Assembly (NCBI RefSeq): GCF_027580225.2
Contig: NC_073352.2
Location: 35,575,501-35,639,500 of the forward strand
DNA length: 64,000 nucleotides
Direction: 5' to 3'
Source: Misgurnus anguillicaudatus
Lineage: Eukaryota; Chordata; Actinopteri; Cypriniformes; Cobitidae
This document shows, one piece after another, positions 12,201-21,429 of the stretch (its first letter is position 1; each line of letters starts with the position of its first letter). The notes under the pieces are model-generated. The model saw only the letters and a program-made list of their open reading frames with translations. It did no database searches and was not told where the DNA came from. The position numbers and the translations under genes were made by a program.

Positions 12201-15200
12201 GCCTCCTCACAAACAACCTCCTCCTTGGCCAGAAAGTTTGATGCTTCGGCACCCAGAGCCAGCAACTCCTCTTCTTGCACAGGATCTGGCTGGGCTTTCT
12301 GTTTCTTCTTTTCATCTGCTCCCTGCACCATAGAGAGGAGTTCAGGGTTCGGAGCCAATTTGGGCTTCTCCTGAAACGTGAACATCGACTTGCGGGTCGA
12401 TCGGCGAGACCTGCCCTCTTCGAGGATGCCGGTTTTGATGGGTGTGACAGACCTTTTCTCCCTCAAGAGCTCAGGAACAAATGTGGGTCTGGGGGCAGAT
12501 GGGCGAATATAAAAGGAAGAAGGCTGAGGTGAGGCAGCTGTGTTAGGTGGTGGAGGCCTGGAGAAGGTTGGGAGTGGAGGAGTTGGATATGAAGGAGGAG
12601 GGGGTGGTGGAGAGAAAACAGGTAGTGGATGTGATGTGAAAGCTGGATCGTGGTAATGTGAAGGTTGTGAGCGGGAATATGGTGTCGTAGTGGGCTCTTG
12701 GAAGGCTGGTAATGGTGGGGAAATGTAGGATGGTGCTGGTGTAAAGTCCTTTACTGGACTCGCTACCTCTGAAGAGCCTACAGTTGTTGGGGAGAAAAAC
12801 GGTCGAGCTGTACGGTTGATAATAGACGGTTGCTTAGCTGTTTTTCCATTGCACTGTGTACCGTATCCGTTCAAGGTGTCTTTATTGGTGTCTACAGAGT
12901 GAGCGTGTCCTCCATTTCCTCGAGGTTCCTCCTGAAAAGCGCTGTCAGTTTTTGATTCACTTTCATCCTTCAACGCATCTTCTGAGAGCTCCTCGTCCTT
13001 CTCATTGACCGGGAGAAAGTGTCTTTCCTCCTCGACTACATCCTGACGTGTAACCTCGCCAGCGTCCTCCATGTCCTCACAACTGTGGATTCTGCTAGCT
13101 GACCAAGTAATATTCCTGTGATTTAACTCCTTGTGCTGGCTTTTAACCGAGTGTTGGTCGTCCCATGTCAGTGGATCTTCTGAAGACGAATCAATTACAT
13201 TCTTGGGTTCTTCTGCTTCACCTCCTGCAACACTCACGAGTGTGAAAGCGTCTACTCTTTGTCTACGACGATTGAAAAGCTGAACGCCTTTGGAGTTGGA
13301 ATTGGCCTGGAGCTGAGCAGCGATGATCTGACTCTTGGTTCGTGCCTCCTTCAGCTCTTTCTCTGATAAACTGGCACTTCTGCTGAGGTCTGTAATGTAA
13401 GAACGAAACAAAAATTAGAAAGAGAGAAATGTAGGGTTTTGAGTTTGAGTGAAACAAAACAAAGCTTGTAAATAGAAAATGCATTAAGTTTCTAGTAGAA
13501 TGAAGTCCATGAAAAAGTATAGACTGATTTAAGTAAGTTTAGGTAAAATTATTCAAAATTATTGTACACAAAGCAGAGAAAAGTCACATAAAGTCACCCC
13601 AACACAACAGCAATGTACGAGACTGAGAGCTAAAGGAAAGATGGGATTAAAAATCTGAGTTATTTCATCAAATATTCACTTTCGAATTGTTCCTAAAATA
13701 AATGTTAAAACATTAGCATTGTTTTGAACTTTTTTTCATTGCAGTGAGCCTATTCAAAATCTGAATCTTTTTTATTATATTGACCATTTATCCTATTTAA
13801 ATTTTCACTAAATAAATGCAAATAAATGTAAATGCAAAACATAAGGCTATTTTTTATTAGGAATTTGGCAGAAATGCTTTTTGGTTGTTAATTTTATTTT
13901 ACCTTTAAAGACTTCTCAAAGGTACTTGAGTACCAATAAAGTCTAAATGTCCACCTTTACGTCTTCCACTTTAAATGTCTGCTCAAAATCACACCTATCT
14001 GGTTTGGTTTAACCATTGGAAGCAATGATAGTCCTCTTTTCTGCATTAATACTATCATGTTTGGAAAGGTGGACCATAAGTTGCAAAAGGTTGAGAACCC
14101 CCCTGTTCTGTTATATACAGTATATATGTTATATATTTACATTTTTTTTCTTCATGTTTTTTGCTGCTTTGAAGCGATGAAACATTGAGAGCGCTGTATA
14201 AATAAAAGTGACTTGACTTTAAATGTTTTCATAAGGGATTTTGGGTGCATGTGTGATCCCAGCCTATAGGAAAAATGTGATGCATTTAAAATGACAGGCC
14301 TGCTTTATTAAAGATTTATAAAAGTTTTAGCAAATACAAGCCTACTTCAAGCTTTGTACAGTTTAGTTGTGTAATCATAAGTCAAAATTATTATGTGTTT
14401 TAATTCATGAAATCATGTAAGCTCCTTTAAGTCATGCTGTGTATAAACCTGAATCATATCATGAACACACAAATACTTTTAGAAAGTGTTCGTTTGAAAG
14501 ATTTGAGTAAAAAACTACTTCACGTCTTATTGTGATTCATGCTTCCTAAGGGCAAACCTTTCGTGGAGCGTATAAACATCTGACATATTTATTATTCTGA
14601 GGACCACCTGTAAACACAGTAAAACGTTAAGATTTGCAGCTCTGTCCGTAATTTGGCAAAGAGGAATGTTCAAACAGTCATGTATTTGTTGAAAATGGTA
14701 AAGGTTTATTGACTGGTCTAAAAAGGGCCATTCCAAGCTGCAGAAAGTATTTCCTTCACCATGGGTTTTAGTCTCAAGTCCCTCCCTTAGCATTCCTTAA
14801 CTGCCGAGAAAATTCCCTGCTTAAGAGTGCAGAACGCCTTGAGAAATCTCTTCGTGCCATTCGAGCTGACATCCTGACGGTTTATAACTTTCCAACATCA
14901 CTTACGAGACATTCAAATGCTCGGACTTTGACCCGCAGCATTAAGCTGCCATGGCATCTAAGTTTCCGTAAATAAAATGTGCACTTGGAGATTCTGCCTA
15001 CAAAAACACAACAGGAAAAGATAAGAAAATCAAAACATCTCATTCCTGAAGTATACAGACAATTACATCATTGTTTTTGCTTCAACTCGCCTAATAGTTA
15101 AGTGTGGAACATAAACACAATCTGTTTTCCTAATAGACCTCTGAATAAATAGTTAGCGTAGACTTCCCTGGGGTTGTTTTCAGCTTTGATCCTAAACCTC

Positions 15201-18200
15201 AGACTTGGAAGCAAACCTGGAGATTATTTGGAGGGTTTTTTATTAAGCAGGTAGGTCTTTGTCCTGCCAGAACCTAATTTGAATTATGTCAAGTAGTTAA
15301 AAGCAAGAGTTTTAAATCTCTCTCGGTCTGTTTTATGTGCCAGACATCCCATGGCATGAAACTATTATAGAGCTGCATCTGTACTTCATTTCACCAGCCA
15401 AAACACCTCTTAATTTAGTCTCAACCTCCAGTGCCGTGGTTAAAAGCTTTCCATTTTCCTTCTTTACAGATACCCATCTTTACTGTGTTTAAAAGCATCT
15501 GTTGTTTATAAACCTGGAGCAAAATCCCATAATCATCTGTAAACACATGCAACTTTTCTCTTTGCATTTTTTCCCAATGTATTCAAGTCAGCAGTATGTT
15601 TAAAAGATGAATTTGCTTTTCCTTAACCTCCTATTAACAAATACTCTGTAGATTAATATTTACCTGATGCACAGCTCATGCTTGTTCATTAAGCTGGATA
15701 ATATAATCATAATAATAACAATAATCTTTATTTTATATAGTGCCTTTTAAAGTTACTTAACAAAGTGCTTTTTTATTTAAGAAACAAGAAAAAAAGAACA
15801 GTTAATACTATTATACCAAAAGCAAAAAAGCTACAACAAAAATAAACAATATGCAATAATATCTAAAACAGTTACCTATAAGCAAGTATAAAATAAAATG
15901 TCATAGCAAACGGGGCTATGGGTTCATTTATACAGCTTTAATCAAATACTTTAAACACAACCAAACTTAGCATCTCTATTTTAATGCACTTACTAGCAAA
16001 GACTGTCATGACTGAATTTAGGACAAATGCAAAACCAATCTAACTGAAACTGAAAGAATGTTTGCCATTTTCTTCATTTTAAAGAGAAAAACACTTTCAT
16101 AACTCCTCAGAACAATCCAAGCAGTAAAACATTGATTTGTTTTATATCACTTTAAACGAGCAGAAAACGCGTATCAACAATATAAACTAGATCAGTTAGT
16201 TTGATCTTGACAACTTGCTGTTCATAAACCTAAGGCTTACAAACTTAGCGTATGACTTTTCCTTCTCTTACCTTAATAAAGTCTCAGTGCTGTCTGATTT
16301 TACTTCATGTATCTCTTTCTGCGGCGCGCGCGTAACTGTAGATCAGATTTCTGTGACTGATGATCTGCCTCGCGCTCGCTCGGTTGCTGCTAACGCGCAT
16401 CAGACATTAAACTGACTGACTGGGTCACTGGACAAGAGCTTACTTTCCTTTTTCAGGATGGGGGAAAACCGGGTTATGGTGTGTGACGTTACTGTTCACC
16501 GCCTCTGTGTGTGGTTTTCTTAGGAAACTTGAACTGCAGTATTGGGGAGGACCGGGGCTAGTTGTCACACAGGAAAGTTGTCATTTCTCAATTCAGATAG
16601 AAATAGAAAACCATCACGTCATAAAGGGTCAGCTAATGCAGATTGATCTCTTTCTATTTAAAGGGATTACAAACAGGGCTAAATATTCATTTAATATGAC
16701 TGACAACACTGTTGAAAGAATCCATCTCTTTTATGTTTCTAGCTTCAACAATATTCCCACTTGTAAACATAGCTGTGGGCTCTTAAGTCAAAATATGGAA
16801 AGCTCAAATTTTTAAGTCACTGGATAAAAGCATCTGCTCAATGAATGCAAATGTAAATATAGATGTAAAAAACACTACCTCACTTTGTTTTTCTCTCAAC
16901 AGGTATTGTTTTATTGAAACTTGTATTTTTTTGTACTATTGCCTCCTATATGACACTTTTATTGTTTTCTAATCTTTGTATGTTGCTTTAGATAAAAGCA
17001 TCTGCTAAATGCCTATAAATGTCTCCGAAGTTTTCAAATACTGTCCCAATGCTAAATGAAGTCACTATAATTTATTATACCACAGGGCTTTATTCTGATT
17101 GGTTGAAAAATGTTTCATGGGTGTTGATTATTTTTCTGTAAAACACACACCTGACCTGTCAAATGTCTTAAAATAACCACCAGAGCTGAACCTGTGGTAA
17201 CCGTGGTATAAGTGGAATAATCCTTTGAATTATTTGAAAATAATGCACACCGCAGTGTAACTCTACTTCACGTCGTGCTGCATCACGGGAGATCATTATT
17301 TTCAAAAAAACGGCCTGTCATCAATTATTCCTTATATAATTTATCCTTCATGCACAGAATCAATGTATCAGCTTTTGCTTGCACAACTTGCAGTGGAAAA
17401 AATGACTAAAAATAACTATTTCTGTCTTGCTTTTTGTAAAAAAAAATATCAAAAAATTCTTAAATCAAGATGCATTTTCTTGGTGAGCAAAATGGCCTTT
17501 TTTCTTAAACACTTATTTCCAGTGGTGTAGTGGTGCCTGAAGAAGTGGGTATACTTTTAATTCATGCCCCCATTTTTTAAGTAGAAGTGGAAGTATGAAA
17601 CTAATAAAGAAGTGGGTATACTCCGTATACCTGCGTATACCCTGCACTACACCACTGCTTATTTCAAGAAAAATGTTCTTACCCAATTGGCAGATTTTTT
17701 GTTTTAAGCATCATTTTTTTTCTTAGGTAATTTTGCTCATCAAGAAAAAACATCTTAATTTAAGAATTGTTTTATATTTATATACTGAGAACAAGACAAA
17801 AAATTTTTTGCAGTGTTTTTGCATGCATGGACACAAGGGCGGAGTTCATTTAACTCCATTTCCTTGCTCAGCTCAACCATCTGTCCTGACTCATAACACT
17901 GATGCTAAACTTATCATTAACCTGGAAACTAAAAAAAAAAAAAAAACGCTCAAATACAGCAGCAGAAATGCGAGGAAATCCACATTACTCCTTTTCCATT
18001 ACCAGTGAGTTGTGTATGAAGTGTATAGCCCCTCGGTGTGGAAAGATGAAGGAAATTCACTCAAAGCATGTAATTTAAAGGTCAGATGTTATGTAACGAG
18101 AGAGAGAGACAGAGATGAAATATCATTCTTCCTCTCAACAATGTGTGTGTTGATGTGTAGCTGTGCTGTCTAAAATCTCAAAACCTAAGATTATTTACTT

Positions 18201-21200
18201 AAACCTCACTGTAATATATAATAAACCCTGTTCTCTATACCAACACTTAAAGAATAGCATTTTCTTGCCTCTCATTTGAACTTCAACATTAAAGGGAAAT
18301 TCCGCCCTAAAACGGAATTTAGGGTGTTTTTTCGTTGTTAACGAGTCAAACTTTCATTTAAAAGCATATTTATGACTGAAGAGCAACACCCAAGATATCC
18401 AAGATGCTCGTCCTCTGGCAAACTGGCCCTCGAATGCGAGTGAACAGGGCACGTCGACCGAGCGCACAAAATCTCCACCTCTACAACACTAAGAAGGCTC
18501 GACACAACGCGACACTCCACTCGAAGCACCACGTGGGTCTCCACACATGAACGCGAGCACCGAGAACATTGTTTGTGTACACAGATTTTAGTAAAAGCGA
18601 AAAGTTTGGAACAACTTACCGTGCTGTTAAACTGCGTCCCGCCGCCATCTTGCCAGTCATGAGCAATCGATCTCAGAATGCGACATAAGGAGGAAGGAGA
18701 GTAAAGATGGATAGCTCCTAAAGCATAGTTCCATATAAATGCACGGATAATTTGTTGTTTTGTCTCAAGTGAAAAACAATATTGACCCTGTAGTTGAAAA
18801 AGTAGCGTCCTATGGAGTCCATTCAATCGCATTCTGAAATCGATTGCTCATGACTGGCAATATGGCGGCGGGACGCAGTTTAACAGCACGGTAAGTTGTT
18901 CCAAACTTTTCGCTTTTACTAAAATCTGTGTACACAAACAATGTTCTCAATGCTCGCGTTCATGTGTAGAGACCCACGTGATACTTCGAGTAAAGTATCA
19001 CGTTGTGTCGAGCCTTCTTAGTGTTGTAAAAATAGAGATTTTGTGCACTCATGCGACATGCCCTATTCACTCCCATTCAAAGGCCAGCCCACCAGAAAAC
19101 GAACATCCCAAACATCCCAAATGCTGCTCTTCAGTCACAAATATGCTTTCAAACGAAAGTCCGACTCGTCAACAACGAAAAAACACCCCAAACTCCGCTC
19201 TAGGGCGGAATTTCCCTTTAATATAGATGCCAGCTCTAAATCCTGAAGCAAATGAATTATGAGTATAAAAGACGAGTGCTAGTAGACGCAATCCCTGGAA
19301 ATGGACACAAGAAATAGATTCAACAAACAACAAATCCCTTTAAAAATAAAATCATCTCATACTAGAAGAGAGAAAACAAATGAAGAGTTTACTGTGAAAG
19401 ATTTCTACATTGACTTGTGATTTTATAATGATATTAAAGCTGTATAGGTTCATGGAAGTAAAGTCATGAATTCTGCTATTTGAGTTTATAAATGTGAGTT
19501 CTCATGATGAGTGAAGCTGTGAATGCTGTCTGCTGGCAGTGATGCATGTGTTTGGTGGTCATCTGTAAACCCTATTACACATTCTTTCCAGATCACTTTT
19601 CCCAAACACTTGATGATTATGGTTAGTGGCGCTGTACTATACTGATGTTATATTATAGCTCCTTTGTGTCTGTCAGTATATGAATGTGTCACTGATGTTT
19701 AAACAGTACCGTGTTGAGTCTCAAATCCATCACAGTGTCTTATTATAATGACAGATAGGCAAACAGAGGGAAGTTTTATTGCTTTTATAGCTCAAGAACC
19801 TTAAAGGCCATTATACAAAATCCACTTTTACAAGGACATAAATGTGTGTTGGCAGTGTGTGAACACAACCACCCTACAATGACAAAAAAAATGTACACCT
19901 TTTTTAATCTCTGCTGTTTTGATTCTCTAAGCAATGTGATGTCACACTGCTAAAGCCCCGCCCATATCCACTGACTGACAGTCTTTGTATAACCGTGCAT
20001 TTTTTTCTGTGCTTCTTTGTGAACTCACATCTATTTTAACCAAAACATTTCTTTTGCCAAGGGAGCTAAGAGCAATAGCTCATTTGCATTTAAAGGTACA
20101 GACACAAAACCGTGTGTTTTAGACATGTTATAATAAATGATGTGTGGGGTATTTTGAGCTAAAACTTCACAGACACATTCTGGACACACCTGAGACTCAT
20201 CTTACATTTTGTAAAAATGACCATAATGATGTTGGGTATATTCAAATTAAATAATTTAATTTGAGTCAAGTGATTAGTAAAAGTTATAAAATGAATATGC
20301 TCTTGTCATTTGTTCTGTAAGGTTTTGCAGATTAATGATTGACTTCATATGAAGATCTCTGACTTTTGGATCTGTGTGGAGTTTGAGACTATACTAAATC
20401 TTATTGGATCTTATACTAAAAGTTATTTTCAATCCATGCAGTGTTGGGTCAAAAGATGCAAACACAGCCATTGGATTAAATTAACCCAGGAAATGTTTCT
20501 ATTTGACCCAACAATGGGTTAAAACAACACAACATAGTTTAAAGCGTAACTAAACCCCTGGTCAGAGCCTGACTCCACCCACTGGCAATATTTGAAAAAT
20601 GCAAGAAAAGTGGGCAGATCCCAACAGCGATAGAGGGGACGACCTAAGCTCGTACCAAGTGTGTGATGAGATCGTAACAAGGGCGTGGTAAGCTTGAAAC
20701 TGCTTGCGTCACGAGTCATTTTTTGGACCCAACATCCAATAGGAAAATTCAACTGCAGTAGACACCGTTCAACCTGAAGAGGGCAGCACTCAGACGTTTT
20801 TACACCATATATTGTAGTATTGAAACACTTTATATCCAAATGTCAAAAAACTTACTAAAATCAATGAACAGCACTAATAAAGCATCATTCTTACAGATCA
20901 TTAACTAAAAAAAGTTGGTTAAGGGTTAAGTTACTCTTTAAATTACGACCCAATGGGTTGGGTTTGTCCCTTTTTGACCCAACGCTGCAAGGGTTGAAAA
21001 TAACTCAGCATTTTTTTGGGTTTAAACTCTATAACAGAAACAGATGTTGTCTTTTTCTTATTAAATCATCTGAGAAGCAGATGTCTCCATTACATTTCTT
21101 TGCTATCTAGAAACTATTGAGACATGATTAACACATCATATCGTTTGTGTTACTAAATACAAGTTAATTTGACTGCAGTGTAATATAACCTTCTCTTTGA

Positions 21201-21422
21201 TTCAAGAAGTAAATATTTACTTGTTTTTCGTTCCATCTGGCTGATGTAAGTCGTCAAGCCTGGCTTTTCTTTGACCCCACAGTGTTCATCTTTCTCCAAG
21301 ATCCTGGTCCTCTCCTCCGGGGATTTTCCTGATCCAGATCTGTCAGAGGTGGATGATGTGGTGATAGTCTGTCCACCCCAGCTGTCCCCTCTTCTTACAG
21401 GTTTATGTGTATAATCCATCAT
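8511..21422 (-). CDS. synpo: Synaptopodin, actin-associated adaptor
   Basis: CDS exons in transcript order are 21422-21221, 13389-11468 and 9218-8511, 943 codons plus stop. The two junctions keep phase: 1 nt carried into exon 2, then a codon boundary. A shorter form reads through the second donor and stops at 11447 (714 residues). Family blocks (long-form numbering, approximate): RSASLSEKELKEA from 71, GVQLFNRRRQRV near 100, NRTARPF near 259, a proline-rich stretch with PPSY near 334, KTGILEE and RKSMFTF near 385-400, LGAEASNF, GKGAELFAKRQSRM near 494, SPTMSLPPSW near 519, and APRPTFSTKKAG to AQVWKP near 693-711. These match human SYNPO in order; SPTMSLP, NRTARPF and RPTFST favour SYNPO over SYNPO2 or SYNPO2L. 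Synaptopodin binds actin and alpha-actinin in podocyte foot processes and dendritic spines. The neighbouring dctn4 agrees with human 5q33.1. Confidence 0.95.
9219..11467 (-). other. synpo last intron with a GC-rich island
   Basis: A 2.2 kb intron of the long C-terminal form; its right-hand part is 3' UTR for the read-through form. Most is AT-rich, but about 9640-9840 is GC- and CpG-rich (for example GGGCGGGCGAGG near 9727). No exon with good splice sites was found in that island. Confidence 0.6.
10917..11321. mobile_element. MITE with CCCATAC(A/G)GCAAAAAA ends
   Basis: The left end CCCATACAGCAAAAAATA and the right end TTTTTTGCCGTATGGG are inverted complements with one mismatch. The interior is A/T-rich, with paired GGCCAAAAATAT words. 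It lies in the short-form 3' UTR or the last synpo intron and contributes the nearby AATAAA words. No clear target duplication was found. Confidence 0.7.
11447..13389 (-). CDS. synpo: synpo large central exon (with short-form stop at 11447)
   Basis: The acceptor is pyrimidine-rich and ends TTACATTACAG|AC at 13390. The exon encodes the synaptopodin core, residues 68-708. The reading frame can end in two ways. At 11470-11468 the CAG codon is followed by GTGTGG, a usable donor, which splices in phase 0 to 9218. Without splicing, translation continues VWKPSS and stops at TAA 11449-11447, giving the C-terminus typical of SYNPO. In-frame Met174 (ATG at 13072-13070, G at -3 and G at +4) is a plausible start for a shorter N-terminal form. 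Minus-strand AATAAA words at 11164-11159 and 11137-11132 could end the read-through transcript. Confidence 0.95.
13390..16271 (-). other. synpo intron, no further exon seen
   Basis: Mostly unique AT-rich sequence. Around 14180-14215 and 15700-15770 there are words typical of teleost LINE 3' ends or their derivatives (GCGCTGTATAAATAAA, and CTTTATTTTATATAGTGCC). These are probably old LINE fragments. Confidence 0.45.
16272..16440 (-). promoter_or_regulatory. synpo: Probable alternative first exon and promoter of synpo
   Basis: On the minus strand a CpG-rich block (GCGCGCGCC near 16322-16331 and GCGAGCGCGAG near 16370-16380) leads into an excellent donor, TTATTAAG|GTAAGAG, at 16271. Spliced to the acceptor at 13390, this exon would place an in-frame TAA just before the junction. 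It would therefore be non-coding, and translation could start at Met174 in the central exon. Mammalian SYNPO also has a short form that begins inside this region. The right-hand limit is a guess, and no transcript evidence is available. Confidence 0.5.
16813..17022 (+). repeat. Two SINE/LINE 3'-tail fragments
   Basis: Two copies of the teleost tail word GATAAAAGCATCTGCT(A/C)AATG occur at about 16822-16850 and 16990-17015, each followed by AAATGT-type sequence. This tail is shared by several tRNA-derived SINEs and their partner LINEs. The bodies upstream are not clearly recognisable. Confidence 0.6.
17070..17320. repeat. Dispersed repeat with CTGATTGGTTGA word
   Basis: The segment containing GGGCTTTATTCTGATTGGTT is related to 40785-40910 in the opposite orientation, which carries AACCAATCAGAATAAAGCAT. 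It is a cyprinid dispersed repeat of unknown class with no coding potential. Confidence 0.55.
17391..17815. mobile_element. Foldback hAT-like MITE with CAGTG...CACTG-type ends
   Basis: The left end is CAGTGGAAAAAATGA and the right end ATTTTTTGCAGTG. The two halves pair over much of their length: TCTTAAATCAAGATGCATTTTC and TTGGTGAGCAAAAT on the left pair with TTGCTCATCAAGAAAA and CATCTTAATTTAAGA on the right. It belongs to a common cyprinid palindromic family. It is interrupted by the younger element at 17520-17657. No intact outer target duplication was found. Confidence 0.8.
17520..17657. mobile_element. 138-bp hAT-type MITE with exact 8-bp target duplication
   Basis: The ends are CAGTGGTGTAGTG and CACTACACCACTG, perfect 13-bp inverted repeats. 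They are flanked by identical 8-mers CTTATTTC at 17512-17519 and 17658-17665. An 8-bp duplication is diagnostic of hAT insertion. It sits inside the older foldback element 17391-17815, in a synpo intron. Confidence 0.93.
18289..19221. mobile_element. 933-bp foldback element with about 390-bp inverted arms
   Basis: The arms at about 18289-18680 and 18830-19221 are inverted copies of each other, with a spacer of about 150 bp. The termini are TTAAAGGGAAATTCCGCCC and its complement. Identity is high near the spacer (GTGCTGTTAAACTGCGTCCC in both) and lower near the outer ends. Open frames inside (for example 18338-18832 on minus) are not gene-like. The arms carry GCCGCCATCTTG (18641-18652), a YY1-type motif, with a near copy GCCGCCATATTG in the other arm. 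It lies in the first synpo intron, about 1.9 kb upstream of the proposed alternative first exon. Confidence 0.92.
19801..20228. mobile_element. TTAAAGG MITE, family B copy 1
   Basis: Matches 51605-52100 in the same orientation. Shared words include AAATCCACTTTTA, ATAAATGTGTGTTGGCAGTG and GGGGTATTTTGAGCT. The start TTAAAGGCCATTATAC is clear, while the right terminus is degraded. It is related at a distance to family A (56085, 60766, 48211). Confidence 0.75.
20439..21023. mobile_element. GGGTTAA-rich MITE interrupted by a second MITE
   Basis: The outer parts (20439-20537 and 20943-21023) carry repeated GACCCAA and AATGGGTT words typical of a cyprinid family. Similar material lies at 25295-25395 and 47890-47945. 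Between them is a separate element at 20538-20942 that starts TTTAAAGCGTAACTAAACCC and ends GGTTAAGTTACTCTTTAAA, inverted complements. The right edge is 200 bp from the synpo first coding exon. Confidence 0.7.
21221..21422 (-). CDS. synpo: synpo first coding exon, long N-terminus
   Basis: The exon begins with tandem ATGs (21422 and 21419), preceded in frame by a TAA seven codons upstream. It encodes 67 residues starting MMDYTHKPVRRGDSW and ending SQMERKT, plus one base. The donor CAA|GTAAAT is good. The one-base overhang joins the acceptor at 13390 to form an Asn codon and continues into the conserved LSRSASLSEKEL block. I do not recognise these 67 residues; mammalian long forms have an N-terminal extension in this place with little visible similarity. 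The assignment rests on phase, strand and splice sites. Confidence 0.72.
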
Positions 21423-21429
21423 CCCTGCT

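Noticed and set aside
12084..12532. Plus-strand open frames opposite the synpo central exon
   Set aside because: Antisense shadows of a long, GC-rich real coding exon.
18338..18832. 164-codon open frame on minus
   Set aside because: Lies entirely inside the left arm and spacer of the foldback element 18289-19221; the same peptide pieces recur in the other arm.
20519..20839. 106-codon open frame on minus
   Set aside because: Falls within the nested MITE 20538-20942.
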